64,000 bases of DNA, taken from contig JANOQT010000041.1 of assembly GCA_031415015.1 (NCBI GenBank), positions 1 through 64,000 of the forward strand, given 5' to 3'. The translations under genes were made by a program, and so were the position numbers. The first letter of the stretch is position 1. Each line of letters starts with the position of its first letter. Below the pieces are notes generated by a model that worked only from the letters and a program-made list of their open reading frames with translations, was not told the origin of the DNA and ran no database searches. This DNA is from JAUYQR01 sp031415015. Lineage in GTDB: Bacteria > Pseudomonadota > Alphaproteobacteria > Rhodobacterales > Rhodobacteraceae. Positions 26,403 through 36,252 of the stretch are shown here, one piece after another.

Positions 26403-26761
26403 GCCATCCCTCCCTGTCAGGCACGACGCCAGACTGCGTCGCGGCGCACCATAGCGATCAGATTCCCCCTGTGAACCCATGATCGACACGTATCTGAACC
26501 GGTAGCGATAACAGTTGCGCTGCCCCATCGAATCCCGAATCATCCCACGCCTGTCGTCGGTCAACCAAGGCGATCGATTGCTTCTTTGCCGATGATTTTG
26601 ATATTGAACCCGGAGTCTCCCTCAGATTGTTTCCAGAAAAAGCGGATTCTCGAAGGTTCGAGGGCAAATGCCACATTTCCGCCAGAAGTTGTGCCTTAAT
26701 GAGTGCTGGGAAACTCCGCTTCTGCTCGGTGGGGAAGCTGCATTTTGGGATGGGTGAAACG
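26403..26761. other. Intergenic region between gdh and TadG-like genes
   Basis: About 360 bases between divergent genes, less GC-rich than the flanking genes. It should hold two promoters. The only clear structure seen is the 6-bp inverted repeat CTCGAA-GG-TTCGAG at 26649-26662. Open frames here have no recognisable product. Confidence 0.5.
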
Positions 26762-28660
26762 ATGATGAAACCTGCTTTGGCATTGGTGACGGGCCGTATT
26801 CGTTCAAGCGTTAAACGCTTCAACCATGATGAACGCGGCGCCATGGCGTTCTTCATTCTGTTCTTCTTCCTCATGATGCTGATGTTCGGCGGAATTGCCG
26901 TCGATGTCATGCGGTTCGAGACGCGCCGCGTCGCCATGCAGCAGACGATGGACCGCGCGGCACTTGCCGCGGCCAGCATCACTCAGACCAGGGACGGCAA
27001 GGTTATCGCCGAGGACTGGTTCGCGACGGCAGGTCTCGACAACCCGGACCTCGTGATGGTCGATTATTCCACTCCGACAGTATCGGCGATCAACGACGCT
27101 GGCCTTCGCCGCGTCACCATTTCCGCCCGCGTCCGGTCCAATAACTTCTTCATGCACCTGCTGAATGTGGACTACCTCGAAGGCCCGACCGCGTCCGAAG
27201 CCGCCCAAGGCGTTTCCGAGATCGAAGTGATGTTGGTCCTCGACATCACCGGTTCGATGGGCGATCCGGCCGTTTCTGGCGGGTCCGTCTCGAAGATCCA
27301 GGTCATGCGCGACGCGGCAGAGGAATTCGTGTCCATCGTCAAGAGCAATGACACCAAGAATGGTGTGTCCATCGGTCTGGTTCCCTATGCTGCGCAGGTG
27401 AACATTCCGGCTAACCTGCGCCAGCGGTTCAATGTGCAGGACGTCTCGTCCTGGAACGGTGTGGCGAATGCGGGCGTGCCGAACATCAACTGCATCGAGA
27501 TTCCGACCAGCACCTACGGCACCACAGCGCTGCCACTGACCTTATCCATGCGGATGGCGGCCGTGGCTGATTCGAACAGTGCAACGACGACGACACCCGA
27601 TCCCGTGGCCCCGCTAGCACCTACAGCATCCTCGCGGGCCTGCACGACAAAGCCAGATACCGGCACTACGGCGTACAACGACGAGCTTGTGAACCACGTG
27701 TTCCTGCCGACGAAAGACGGCGAGCAGGTGAAAACCCGCATCCAACGGCTGACTGCAGCCGGCAACACCTACATTGCTGTTGGCATGCGCTGGGGAACCG
27801 CGCTGCTCGACCAGGCCGCGCGCCCGATCTACACGGCAATCGGCGACCCCACCGTGGCGGGGCGGCCTGCCGACAATGCTTCGGTGAAAACCCGGAAGAT
27901 CATCATCCTGATGACTGACGGAGAACATGTGACGAACAATCATATCCTTGACGCCTACAAATCCGGCCTGTCGCCGATCTGGCGCGGGACCGATGGCAAC
28001 TTTGCAATCCGCTACACCACCGGCGGCGGGGCTTTGACTGGTGGGACGCGGCCCGGCTACAATACCACCTCCAAGACCTACGTCTGTTCGGGCTGGGATC
28101 TCGGGGTGGCGCGCGAATACTTCATCCCGCATCTCAAGGCGAAATCGGTCAAGGCGAAGTTCAAGGCCACTGACGCGGAAGGCGTGGGGACCGGCACCGA
28201 CGCGGCTGTGACCGCAGCTTGCGATCCGCGCGCTTGGCAGGCAGCACCGACCTGGAAGAACAGCTCGAATGTTACGATAGTCACGACCCAGCTCGACTGG
28301 AGCGAGGTGTGGCGCTACGTCCGTGTAAGCTGGGTCGTTCGGCAGCTTTACATGCGTTCTGGCGTTTCCGGGGGGACAGACAACTACAATACTGTCATGG
28401 ACATGTTCCGGACGACCTATCTGACCGGCGTCAGCAACATGAACGCGCTGCTGCAACAGAACTGCACGGCCGCCCGCAGCGCCGGAATCGAGATCTACGG
28501 CATCGCGTTCGCCGCACCCACCAACGGGCAGGCTCAAATCAACGGCTGCTCATCGTCGCCGAAAGAGAACTACTATTTCAACGCATCGGACAACGGCAAA
28601 CTGCTCGCCGCGTTCCGGGCGATCGCCACCGACATATCTGAACTGAGGCTCACCCAATGA
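26762..28660 (+). CDS. TadG-like pilus-assembly protein with von Willebrand A domain
   Basis: A 632-residue protein. Residues about 24-70 form a TadE/TadG-like N-terminal membrane segment (DERGAMAFFILFFFLMMLMF, then GIAVDVMRFETRR). A von Willebrand factor A domain follows, with the MIDAS-like DITGSMGD at 161-168 and LMTDGEH further on. Such proteins are membrane-anchored with a large periplasmic part and are linked to Flp/Tad pilus or surface assembly. The start is either 26762 or 26765 (tandem ATG) after GGGTGA; an ATG at 26750 is possible. It overlaps the next gene by 4 bases. Confidence 0.85.
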   Translation: MMKPALALVTGRIRSSVKRFNHDERGAMAFFILFFFLMMLMFGGIAVDVMRFETRRVAMQQTMDRAALAAASITQTRDGKVIAEDWFATAGLDNPDLVMVDYSTPTVSAINDAGLRRVTISARVRSNNFFMHLLNVDYLEGPTASEAAQGVSEIEVMLVLDITGSMGDPAVSGGSVSKIQVMRDAAEEFVSIVKSNDTKNGVSIGLVPYAAQVNIPANLRQRFNVQDVSSWNGVANAGVPNINCIEIPTSTYGTTALPLTLSMRMAAVADSNSATTTTPDPVAPLAPTASSRACTTKPDTGTTAYNDELVNHVFLPTKDGEQVKTRIQRLTAAGNTYIAVGMRWGTALLDQAARPIYTAIGDPTVAGRPADNASVKTRKIIILMTDGEHVTNNHILDAYKSGLSPIWRGTDGNFAIRYTTGGGALTGGTRPGYNTTSKTYVCSGWDLGVAREYFIPHLKAKSVKAKFKATDAEGVGTGTDAAVTAACDPRAWQAAPTWKNSSNVTIVTTQLDWSEVWRYVRVSWVVRQLYMRSGVSGGTDNYNTVMDMFRTTYLTGVSNMNALLQQNCTAARSAGIEIYGIAFAAPTNGQAQINGCSSSPKENYYFNASDNGKLLAAFRAIATDISELRLTQ

Positions 28661-29202
28661 TCGGGTTCCGGCACTTTCTTGGCGATGAGCGCGGCACTGC
28701 CTCGATCGAGTTCATTTTCGTCGTGCCGACCGTGATGCTGATCTTCACGGCATCGTTCGAAAGCAGCATGTTCATGGCGCGCCACGTCATGCTGGAACGC
28801 AGCGTCGACATCGTTGTGCGCGACATCCGGCTGGGGAAACTCGATGGTTTGACGCATACCCAGCTCAAGAAACTGGTCTGCGAAACCAGTGCGCTGGTGG
28901 GTTCTGTGGACACCTGCATGAAGTCCATGCGGATCTGGATGCAACCGGTCAACACGGCCAATTTCGACATGCCCGCGCCGCCGCGCGGCTGTGTTGACAA
29001 ATCCGCACCTCCGGTCAGTACTGAACCCGCCGCGACCGAGTTCCGGTTCGGGTCCGACAATGAGCTCATGCTGCTGCACATCTGCCTCAAGGAAGAACCG
29101 ATGTTCCCCACATCGGTCGTTGGCGCAGGGCTTATCCGTGACGAGACCGACGGCAACTACGCATTGCTGGCGAGGTCCGTCTTTGTCAATGAACCCGGCT
29201 GA
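28657..29202 (+). CDS. TadE-like pseudopilin
   Basis: A 181-residue protein with the TadE-type N-terminus: a short cytoplasmic lead, DERGTASIEFIFVVPTVMLI with the conserved E in the first helix, then a periplasmic domain of about 140 residues with several cysteines. TadE-like pseudopilins are processed by prepilin peptidases. Its ATG overlaps the stop of the vWA gene (ATGA). It is the second gene of a three-gene unit without any other tad gene nearby. Confidence 0.82.
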   Translation: MIGFRHFLGDERGTASIEFIFVVPTVMLIFTASFESSMFMARHVMLERSVDIVVRDIRLGKLDGLTHTQLKKLVCETSALVGSVDTCMKSMRIWMQPVNTANFDMPAPPRGCVDKSAPPVSTEPAATEFRFGSDNELMLLHICLKEEPMFPTSVVGAGLIRDETDGNYALLARSVFVNEPG

Positions 29203-29210
29203 GGCAGAAA

Positions 29211-29798
29211 ATGAACCGGCTCAAGATCAGCATCCAAGGTTTTCTGCGCGATGAAAGCGGCGTGCTTCTTGCCGAAGCGTTGCTGCTCTTGCCCCTGCTC
29301 ATCTGGGCATTCCTGGCCCTGTTCGTCTACTGGGACCTCTTCCGGACGATGAACGTGACGCAGAAGGCGGCCTATTCCATCGCCGATCTAATGTCGCGCC
29401 AAGAGGTTGTCACCACTGGTTTCGTGGATGGGCTGGAAGAAGTGCTCGACTTCCTCACTGCCGGCGCACCGACGTCGGAGATGCGGATTACCAGCATGGA
29501 ATATAACAGCACGACCAACAAATATGTTCTTCTCTTTTCCCGTTCGACGGATGCCAAATACCCGCCCTATAATACTGCCGGGCTCCAGACCCTCAACACG
29601 CCCGTCAAGCGGATTCCAACCCTCGACAACCTCGAGTCCGTGGTCATCGTCGAAACCTGGGTCGACTACAAACCCGGCTTCGACACCGGTGTGCTGAACG
29701 TGGCCACCGGGGTAACCGATGAGATCTTTACCCAGTTCATCGTGACCAAGCCACGCAAGAGAAGAGTGTGCCTGGACGGGACGTCCACCTGCACCTGA
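29211..29798 (+). CDS. TadE-like pseudopilin
   Basis: A 195-residue protein with a single N-terminal hydrophobic helix after DESGVLLAEALLLLPLLIWA, the TadE-like pattern with conserved glutamate, and a periplasmic domain containing EMRITSMEYN and ESVVIVETWVDYKPGF. It starts 8 bases after the previous gene and is likely co-transcribed. A terminator follows, so the unit seems limited to the vWA protein and two pseudopilins. Confidence 0.8.
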   Translation: MNRLKISIQGFLRDESGVLLAEALLLLPLLIWAFLALFVYWDLFRTMNVTQKAAYSIADLMSRQEVVTTGFVDGLEEVLDFLTAGAPTSEMRITSMEYNSTTNKYVLLFSRSTDAKYPPYNTAGLQTLNTPVKRIPTLDNLESVVIVETWVDYKPGFDTGVLNVATGVTDEIFTQFIVTKPRKRRVCLDGTSTCT

Positions 29799-29812
29799 TC
29801 TTCCGGCAAACG

Positions 29813-29838
29813 GGGGGCACCGTGACAGCCCCCCTTTC
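29813..29838 (+). terminator. Intrinsic terminator after TadE-like genes
   Basis: A 7-bp stem GGGGGGC / GCCCCCC with a 9-base loop and a following TTTCC, 14 bases after the stop of the second TadE-like gene. Confidence 0.7.
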
Positions 29839-29887
29839 CACCTATGTGCGACCCGGTTACTCTCGCCACACCTGTCCGGAGTGGTTC

Positions 29888-30172
29888 ATGTCAAATATTG
29901 CTTCCACCTTGGCGGTCTTCCTGTCTCTGACCGCTTGTACGCAGTTTCCAGACATTGACGCGATGTCGCCCATACCCGGCGGCGAACCCCCTCGACTGGT
30001 TCCGATCGCCACTCTTCTCGCAGAGGCAGATGCGCCGCCAAACGACCGTGCCGCGCCTTTGCCCAGCCGCGCTGCCCGGCTAAAAGCCCGTGCCGCCCTG
30101 ATGCGCGGGCCGATCCTTGACCCTGCCACCCGCGAACGCCTGGCCGCCGCAATTCAGGCCGAAGCCCGCTGA
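29888..30172 (+). CDS. Small lipoprotein of unknown function
   Basis: A 94-residue protein with a lipoprotein signal: hydrophobic stretch ending in the lipobox LTAC, cysteine at residue 17. The mature part is proline- and alanine-rich and ends in a helical basic region (ARLKARAALMRGPILDPATRERLAAAIQ). I do not recognise the family. The start at 29888 was chosen because it gives a complete signal; the open frame extends to 29768 without a plausible start. It sits between a terminator and hom. Confidence 0.65.
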   Translation: MSNIASTLAVFLSLTACTQFPDIDAMSPIPGGEPPRLVPIATLLAEADAPPNDRAAPLPSRAARLKARAALMRGPILDPATRERLAAAIQAEAR

Positions 30173-30253
30173 CCACCGCGCCGCCTGATCCCGTTGCACC
30201 CCGGGACGCAACCGGCTAACACTCCCCAGCCTTCTCCAGTTTCGAGGTTCCCC

Positions 30254-31543
30254 ATGCCCGCCGCCCCCCTGCGTCTTGGTCTTGCCGGTCTCGGCACCGT
30301 GGGCATTGGTGTGGTAAAGATCATCGCTGCCGAGGCTGAGCTGATTGCAGCCCGCGCCGGACGCCCCGTCGTGATCACCGCCGTCTCGGCCCGCGACCGC
30401 ACCCGCAACCGCGACGCTGACCTCTCCGCCTTCGCCTGGGAAACCGATCCGGTCACCCTCGCCCGCCGTGACGACATCGACGTGTTTGTCGAGGTGATGG
30501 GCGGCCACGAAGGCCCAGCCAAAGCTGCGACCGAAGCCGCCATCGCCGCCGGAAAAGACGTCGTCACCGCCAACAAGGCCCTCCTCGCCCATCACGGCCA
30601 GGCGCTGGCCGAAGCCGCCGAGGCGCAGGGCCGTGTCATCCGGTTCGAGGCCGCCGTCGCTGGCGGCATCCCGGTGATCAAGGTGCTGACCGAAGGCCTT
30701 GCCGGGAACCGCATCAAGCGCGTGATGGGCGTGATGAACGGCACTTGCAACTACATCCTCACCCGGATGCAATCGGCGGGCCTGCCCTACGCCACCGTCT
30801 TTGAAGAGGCCCGCCAGCTTGGCTACCTCGAGGCCGACCCCAGCCTTGACGTCGGCGGCATCGACGCGGGCCACAAGCTGTCCCTGCTCGCCGCTATCGC
30901 CTTTGGCACCAAGGTGTCGTTCGACGCCGTCGAACTGGAAGGCATCGGCAACGTCTCCATCGACGACATCCGCCTCGCGCAGGACATGGGGTACCGCATC
31001 AAACTCCTCGGTGTCGCGCAGATGACCGGGCGCGGGCTGGAACAGCGGATGACCCCCTGCCTCGTCCCCGCCGACAGCCCGCTTGGCCAGTTGCAGGGCG
31101 GCACCAACATGGTCGTCCTCGAAGGCGACAGTGTCGGCCAGATCGTGCTGCGCGGCCCCGGTGCCGGGATGGGCCCCACCGCCTCCGCCATCATGGGCGA
31201 TGTGATCGACCTCGCCCGCGGCTTCCGGGCGCCCACGTTCGGTCGCCCCGCCGCCAGCCTCGCCACGCCCGTCGCAGCCAGGGCCGCCACGCCCGCGCCC
31301 TACTACCTGCGCATGACGCTGCTCGACAAACCCGGCGCTCTGGCCAAGATCGCCACCAGCCTCGGCGACGCGGGCATCTCCATCGACCAGATGCGCCAGT
31401 ATGGCCATGTCGGCGTCCACGCGCCCGTCCTCATCGTCACCCACAAGGCCACCCCCGACGACATCGCCCACGCCACGCGCGGCTTTGCCGCCACCGGCGT
31501 GTTGGTCGATCAACCGGTGGCAATCCGCATCGAAGAGGTCTGA
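30254..31543 (+). CDS. hom: Homoserine dehydrogenase
   Basis: A 429-residue enzyme reducing aspartate semialdehyde to homoserine for threonine and methionine synthesis. The NAD(P)-binding motif is LAGLGTVGIGVV near residue 10; the catalytic region includes GIPVIKVLTEGLAGN and MNGTCNYILTRM; the C-terminal 80 residues (YYLRMTLLDKPGALAKI) are an ACT domain, consistent with feedback control by threonine. The start at 30254 follows GAGGT. glpX follows 89 bases downstream, a gene order common in Rhodobacterales. Confidence 0.96.
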   Translation: MPAAPLRLGLAGLGTVGIGVVKIIAAEAELIAARAGRPVVITAVSARDRTRNRDADLSAFAWETDPVTLARRDDIDVFVEVMGGHEGPAKAATEAAIAAGKDVVTANKALLAHHGQALAEAAEAQGRVIRFEAAVAGGIPVIKVLTEGLAGNRIKRVMGVMNGTCNYILTRMQSAGLPYATVFEEARQLGYLEADPSLDVGGIDAGHKLSLLAAIAFGTKVSFDAVELEGIGNVSIDDIRLAQDMGYRIKLLGVAQMTGRGLEQRMTPCLVPADSPLGQLQGGTNMVVLEGDSVGQIVLRGPGAGMGPTASAIMGDVIDLARGFRAPTFGRPAASLATPVAARAATPAPYYLRMTLLDKPGALAKIATSLGDAGISIDQMRQYGHVGVHAPVLIVTHKATPDDIAHATRGFAATGVLVDQPVAIRIEEV

Positions 31544-31632
31544 CGTTAGCGCCACCGCGCTTGCCCCAGGCCACCGGCCCGGCTAGACCGGCCCCGACAG
31601 ACCGCTCTGGCAATCAAGGGGAACACCGCTCA

Positions 31633-32598
31633 ATGTCCGATACGTCGCAATTCCAGGACCGCATGCTTTCGCTCGGTCTCGCCCGGGTGTCCGAAGCCGC
31701 AGCCCTCGCCTCCGCCGGTCTCATCGGGCGCGGCGATGAAAAGGCCGCCGATCAGGCCGCCGTCAACGCCATGCGCGATCAGTTGAACCTGCTCGACATC
31801 GCCGGGGTGGTGGTGATCGGCGAGGGCGAGCGGGACGAGGCCCCGATGCTGTTCATCGGCGAAGAGGTCGGCACCGGCAAAGGCCCCGCCGTCGACATCG
31901 CGCTTGACCCGCTGGAAGGCACCACCCTGACCGCCAAGGACATGCCCAACGCGCTGACCGACATCGCCATGGCCCCGCGCGGCACCCTGCTGCACGCCAC
32001 CGACGTCTACATGGAAAAACTGGCCATCGGCCCCGGCTTCAGACCCGGCCTCGTCACCCTGACGATGACCCCGTCCGAGCGGATCTCCACCCTCGCCGCC
32101 GCCAAGGGCTGTTCGACCGAAGACATCACCTGCTGCATCCTCGACCGCCCCCGCCACGAGGATCTGATCGCCGAGGTCCGCTCCACCGGCGCCGCGATTC
32201 GCCTGATCACCGACGGCGACGTGGCCGGTGTCATGCACTGCGCCGAGCCTGAAATCACCGGCATCGACATCTACATGGGCTCCGGTGGCGCCCCCGAAGG
32301 CGTTCTGGCCGCCGCAGCACTGAAATGCATGGGCGGCCAGTTCTACGGCAAGCTGTTGTTTCGCAATGACGACGAACGCGCCCGCGCCCGCAAGGCCGGC
32401 ATCACCAACTTCGACCGCGTCTACACCCGCGACGACCTGGTCCGCGCCGACGTGATCTTCGCCGCCACCGGCGTGACCAGCGGCTCGCTGCTGGCAGGCA
32501 TCAAACGCGAACCCGGCTGGGTGACGCTGGAGACGATGCTGATGCGGTCAAAGACCGGCACCACGCGCCGGATGACCTACCGCAGCCCGGTGAAGTAG
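31633..32598 (+). CDS. glpX: Class II fructose-1,6-bisphosphatase
   Basis: A 321-residue GlpX-type phosphatase dephosphorylating fructose-1,6-bisphosphate in gluconeogenesis or the Calvin cycle. Metal- and substrate-binding motifs GEGERDEAPMLFIGEE and ALDPLEGTTLTAKDMPNAL are present, with GGAPEGVLAAAALKCMGG further on. AAGGGGAAC lies just upstream of the ATG at 31633. It is downstream of hom; recJ, its usual neighbour, is displaced here by about 1.5 kb of foreign-looking DNA. Confidence 0.95.
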   Translation: MSDTSQFQDRMLSLGLARVSEAAALASAGLIGRGDEKAADQAAVNAMRDQLNLLDIAGVVVIGEGERDEAPMLFIGEEVGTGKGPAVDIALDPLEGTTLTAKDMPNALTDIAMAPRGTLLHATDVYMEKLAIGPGFRPGLVTLTMTPSERISTLAAAKGCSTEDITCCILDRPRHEDLIAEVRSTGAAIRLITDGDVAGVMHCAEPEITGIDIYMGSGGAPEGVLAAAALKCMGGQFYGKLLFRNDDERARARKAGITNFDRVYTRDDLVRADVIFAATGVTSGSLLAGIKREPGWVTLETMLMRSKTGTTRRMTYRSPVK

Positions 32599-32705
32599 GT
32601 CGGGGCGTGCCCCAACTTTCCTGCCAATGGCTCGTTCCACCATCAGAGACCGCAGCACCGCAGGCGAGAGACAGATATTTTCAAGCCAAGTTTGACTCTG
32701 GCTTG

Positions 32706-32813
32706 GCTTTGTTGATGGCGTGGATGTCCTCTCCTTCTGTGATGGCTTCAACAATCATCACATTGGCACATTGCGATGCCGTCAGGAGGGGGCATCCACG
32801 CCATCAACAAAGC
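32706..32813 (+). repeat. MITE-like inverted-terminal-repeat element, copy A
   Basis: A 108-bp element with about 20-bp terminal inverted repeats (GCTTTGTTGATGGCGTGGAT at the left end, its near-complement at the right). Copy B at 33643-33750 is almost identical in the opposite orientation, differing mainly near one end. The GGCTTTGTTG-type end recalls IS903-like ends of the IS5 family, from memory only. No transposase is encoded. Confidence 0.75.
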
Positions 32814-32814
32814 T

Positions 32815-32823
32815 ACAAATAGG
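32815..32823 (+). repeat. 9-bp direct repeat, left
   Basis: ACAAATAGG one base outside MITE-like copy A. The same 9 bases occur at 33633-33641, one base outside copy B, so the segment between the two elements is bounded by direct repeats. Confidence 0.55.
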
Positions 32824-33150
32824 TCCAAAGCAGCGTCATTGACGCCAGCGCTCAGGCAGCTACGAAGTGGATTAAGTAGACGCAACAGTGTGCGCGGCAG
32901 TAATCTCATGTTATATTTTGGACATGAGGAGTTCGAAGTGAGAGAGTTAGGCCCGTGCTGCAAGCGGCTAGAAATAGGAAAGCGTCCGGGCCGTGCAATC
33001 GATCTTCTTCAACGCCTCAAGAGCCCTCGGGAACGCGGGTGCCATTCGAGATAGATGGATGGTATCCATGTTTCTGGGTTGCTAACCGCGCTTTGGCTTT
33101 GCGCGGGCGACACGAAGAGAAACTGCAACCCCACATCAAGGATAAAGAAA

Positions 33151-33443
33151 ATGTCAACTGTCACCTCAACTTTCGACGACAAAATAAAAATTGAAGCACA
33201 AAAGATATTAGATCAAAAAGCGGTGTTTAAGCCGACCCCCTCACTCACAAAACCTCCAAAAAAATAGATGGGCGCCCAGATGTAATCAAGCGTTGTGTTC
33301 GTGGAAGGCAGGACTTGGATGGTTTTTTTGATCCGATGGCACCCTTCAGCGAAGCAACCGGTGTGTTGAATGGCAATCGAATGAAAACGATGTTGAAGAA
33401 CGTCAGATTAACAGGGTTGTCAGAAGTGCAAACGTTGGCATAG
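33151..33443 (+). CDS. Small ORF with A7 slippery site, possible -1 frameshift product
   Basis: An AT-rich ORF with AAGGAT 8 bases before ATG encodes 38 residues (MSTVTSTFDDKIKIEAQK...) and ends at TAG 33265-33267. The last codons are CCA AAA AAA TAG, so the heptamer A_AAA_AAA (33258-33264) sits in the classical -1 slippery frame directly before the stop. The -1 frame then stays open for 59 codons (IDGRPDVIKRCVRGRQDLDG...) to 33443 and looks like real protein. The fused product would have 97 residues. Either programmed frameshifting or a one-base lesion in the A-run explains this. A terminator follows 40 bases later. No family was recognised. Confidence 0.45.
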
Positions 33444-33482
33444 GTATGAACCATCGATTGCAATTTGGCACACTATTCACAA

Positions 33483-33513
33483 GGGGGCGGCCGCTGTGCC
33501 GCCCCCCTTTTTT
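33483..33513 (+). terminator. Intrinsic terminator of the island ORF
   Basis: GGGGGCGGC / GCCGCCCCC stem of 9 bp with a 6-base loop and a run of six T at 33508-33513. It is oriented to end a plus-strand transcript carrying the small ORF at 33151. Confidence 0.85.
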
Positions 33514-33632
33514 GACCTGGCGTTTTCCAAAGGGTGTGCCGGCCATGTTGCTCCAAGCCGGTTTACTGGCAGTGTCTGATAGGATCCTTGAAAAGCGCCA
33601 TGGGAGCATTGACGGCCCGGATAAGCTTTCGC

Positions 33633-33641
33633 ACAAATAGG
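33633..33641 (+). repeat. 9-bp direct repeat, right
   Basis: ACAAATAGG, the partner of 32815-32823, placed one base before MITE-like copy B. Confidence 0.55.
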
Positions 33642-33642
33642 C

Positions 33643-33750
33643 GCTTTGTTGATGGCGTGGATGCCCCGTCCTTACGGCATCGCAATGTGCCAATGTGATG
33701 ATTGTTGAAGCCATCACAGAAGGAGAGGACATCCACGCCATCAACAAAGC
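33643..33750 (-). repeat. MITE-like inverted-terminal-repeat element, copy B
   Basis: A 108-bp copy of the element at 32706-32813 in inverted orientation. Both share the internal stretch around GATGGCTTCAACAATCATCA. Differences are confined mostly to the bases next to one terminal repeat. Confidence 0.75.
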
Positions 33751-33755
33751 CAAGA

Positions 33756-34039
33756 CTGCGCTACAATGCTCTATACGCTCGCTATCGAAAAGAAGGGCTT
33801 AGCCGGAAGGATTCGAAACAGGCTGCGCTAGCGTCCGCAGATATCTCACGCGGCATCATGGCTTCACAGCTGAAGCGTTAGAACGTGAAGGTCTCATCGC
33901 CGCGCGCCTGACTGTCCAGGCAATAGATCACGTAAGTGACTATGCCGGATCAGTTCTGCGTCAGTGTTTTCCCAATATGTCGACGAAAGAACGTAAGCTT
34001 CTGGCACAAACCGCCCCCCAATCCTTAACACTTCCCTAA
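33756..34039 (+). pseudogene. Unidentified gene debris right of MITE-like copy B
   Basis: Two overlapping frames look protein-like. One runs from 33756 to a TAG at 33881 (LRYNALYARYRKEGLSRKDS...). The other is open up to TAA 34037-34039 and contains TAEALEREGLIAARLTVQAI and PNMSTKERKLLAQ. They lie in different frames and neither has a start, so a frameshifted 3' fragment of an unknown gene is likely. It is not assigned to any family. Confidence 0.3.
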
Positions 34040-34096
34040 TCCCCGCCCCCAACCCCTTGATATCCCTCACCCCCCAAACGTGTCCACGCGTGGACA
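34025..34096 (+). promoter_or_regulatory. Composite upstream element, copy 2 (before recJ)
   Basis: TTAACACTTCCCTAA at 34025-34039, TTGAT at 34057-34061 and the palindrome TGTCCACGCGTGGACA at 34081-34096, 47 bases before the recJ start. The three blocks match copy 1 (4451-4522) with the same distances. Confidence 0.65.
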
Positions 34097-34143
34097 CCCC
34101 CTCCCCCCTTGCAAGACCGCTGCCTTTGCGGCACCCCTGTCCC

Positions 34144-35889
<1,746 letters not shown>

Positions 35890-35969
35890 CACGCCCCCCT
35901 GATGGGCCGCCCGCATTTTCTTCTTGCAGAACCCAAGGCGTCACATTAGACACCGGCCAGCCCAAATGT

Positions 35970-36044
35970 GGCCCGTTCGTCTATCGGTTAGGACACCTGG
36001 TTTTCAACCAGGTAAGAGGGGTTCGACTCCCCTACGGGCTGCCA
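35970..36044 (+). tRNA. tRNA-Glu (anticodon TTC), copy 1
   Basis: A 75-base cloverleaf including encoded CCA. The acceptor GGCCCGT pairs with ACGGGCT, the anticodon arm is CCTGG-TTTTCAA-CCAGG giving anticodon TTC, and the T arm is GAGGGG-TTCGACT-CCCCT-like. It is identical to the copy at 47775-47849. An AT-rich HNH-like gene lies directly downstream, consistent with use of this tRNA as an insertion site. Confidence 0.95.
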
Positions 36045-36252
36045 CTCAACCAGCGCAAATTATTGATTTAATTAAATAATCCGCAACATCGAGAATCTCT
36101 ACCCACAGTCCACTATCACAGAATGACCCCTGAAAATGGCCCTTCGGGCGCTGCGACAGACTGGAACCGATCACGCGAACGTGAATGGCTGGCTTGCTCC
36201 AAGCAACGCCTGCGCTGCACACTTCGGCGAAGCATTGGTCGAAGGGAGTGGC

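Larger units (their letters stand above)
32599..33150. other. Left part of the glpX-recJ island
   Basis: No convincing gene. It contains MITE-like copy A and an AT-rich stretch. The frame from ATG at 32908 to 33054 is open with a plausible composition (KRLEIGKRPGRAIDLLQRL) but is unrecognised and could be chance. Confidence 0.5.

Noticed and set aside
33403..33753. Minus-strand 116-codon frame within the island as a transposase fragment
   Set aside because: Much of it is translation of MITE-like copy B and of the terminator; no transposase motif is visible.
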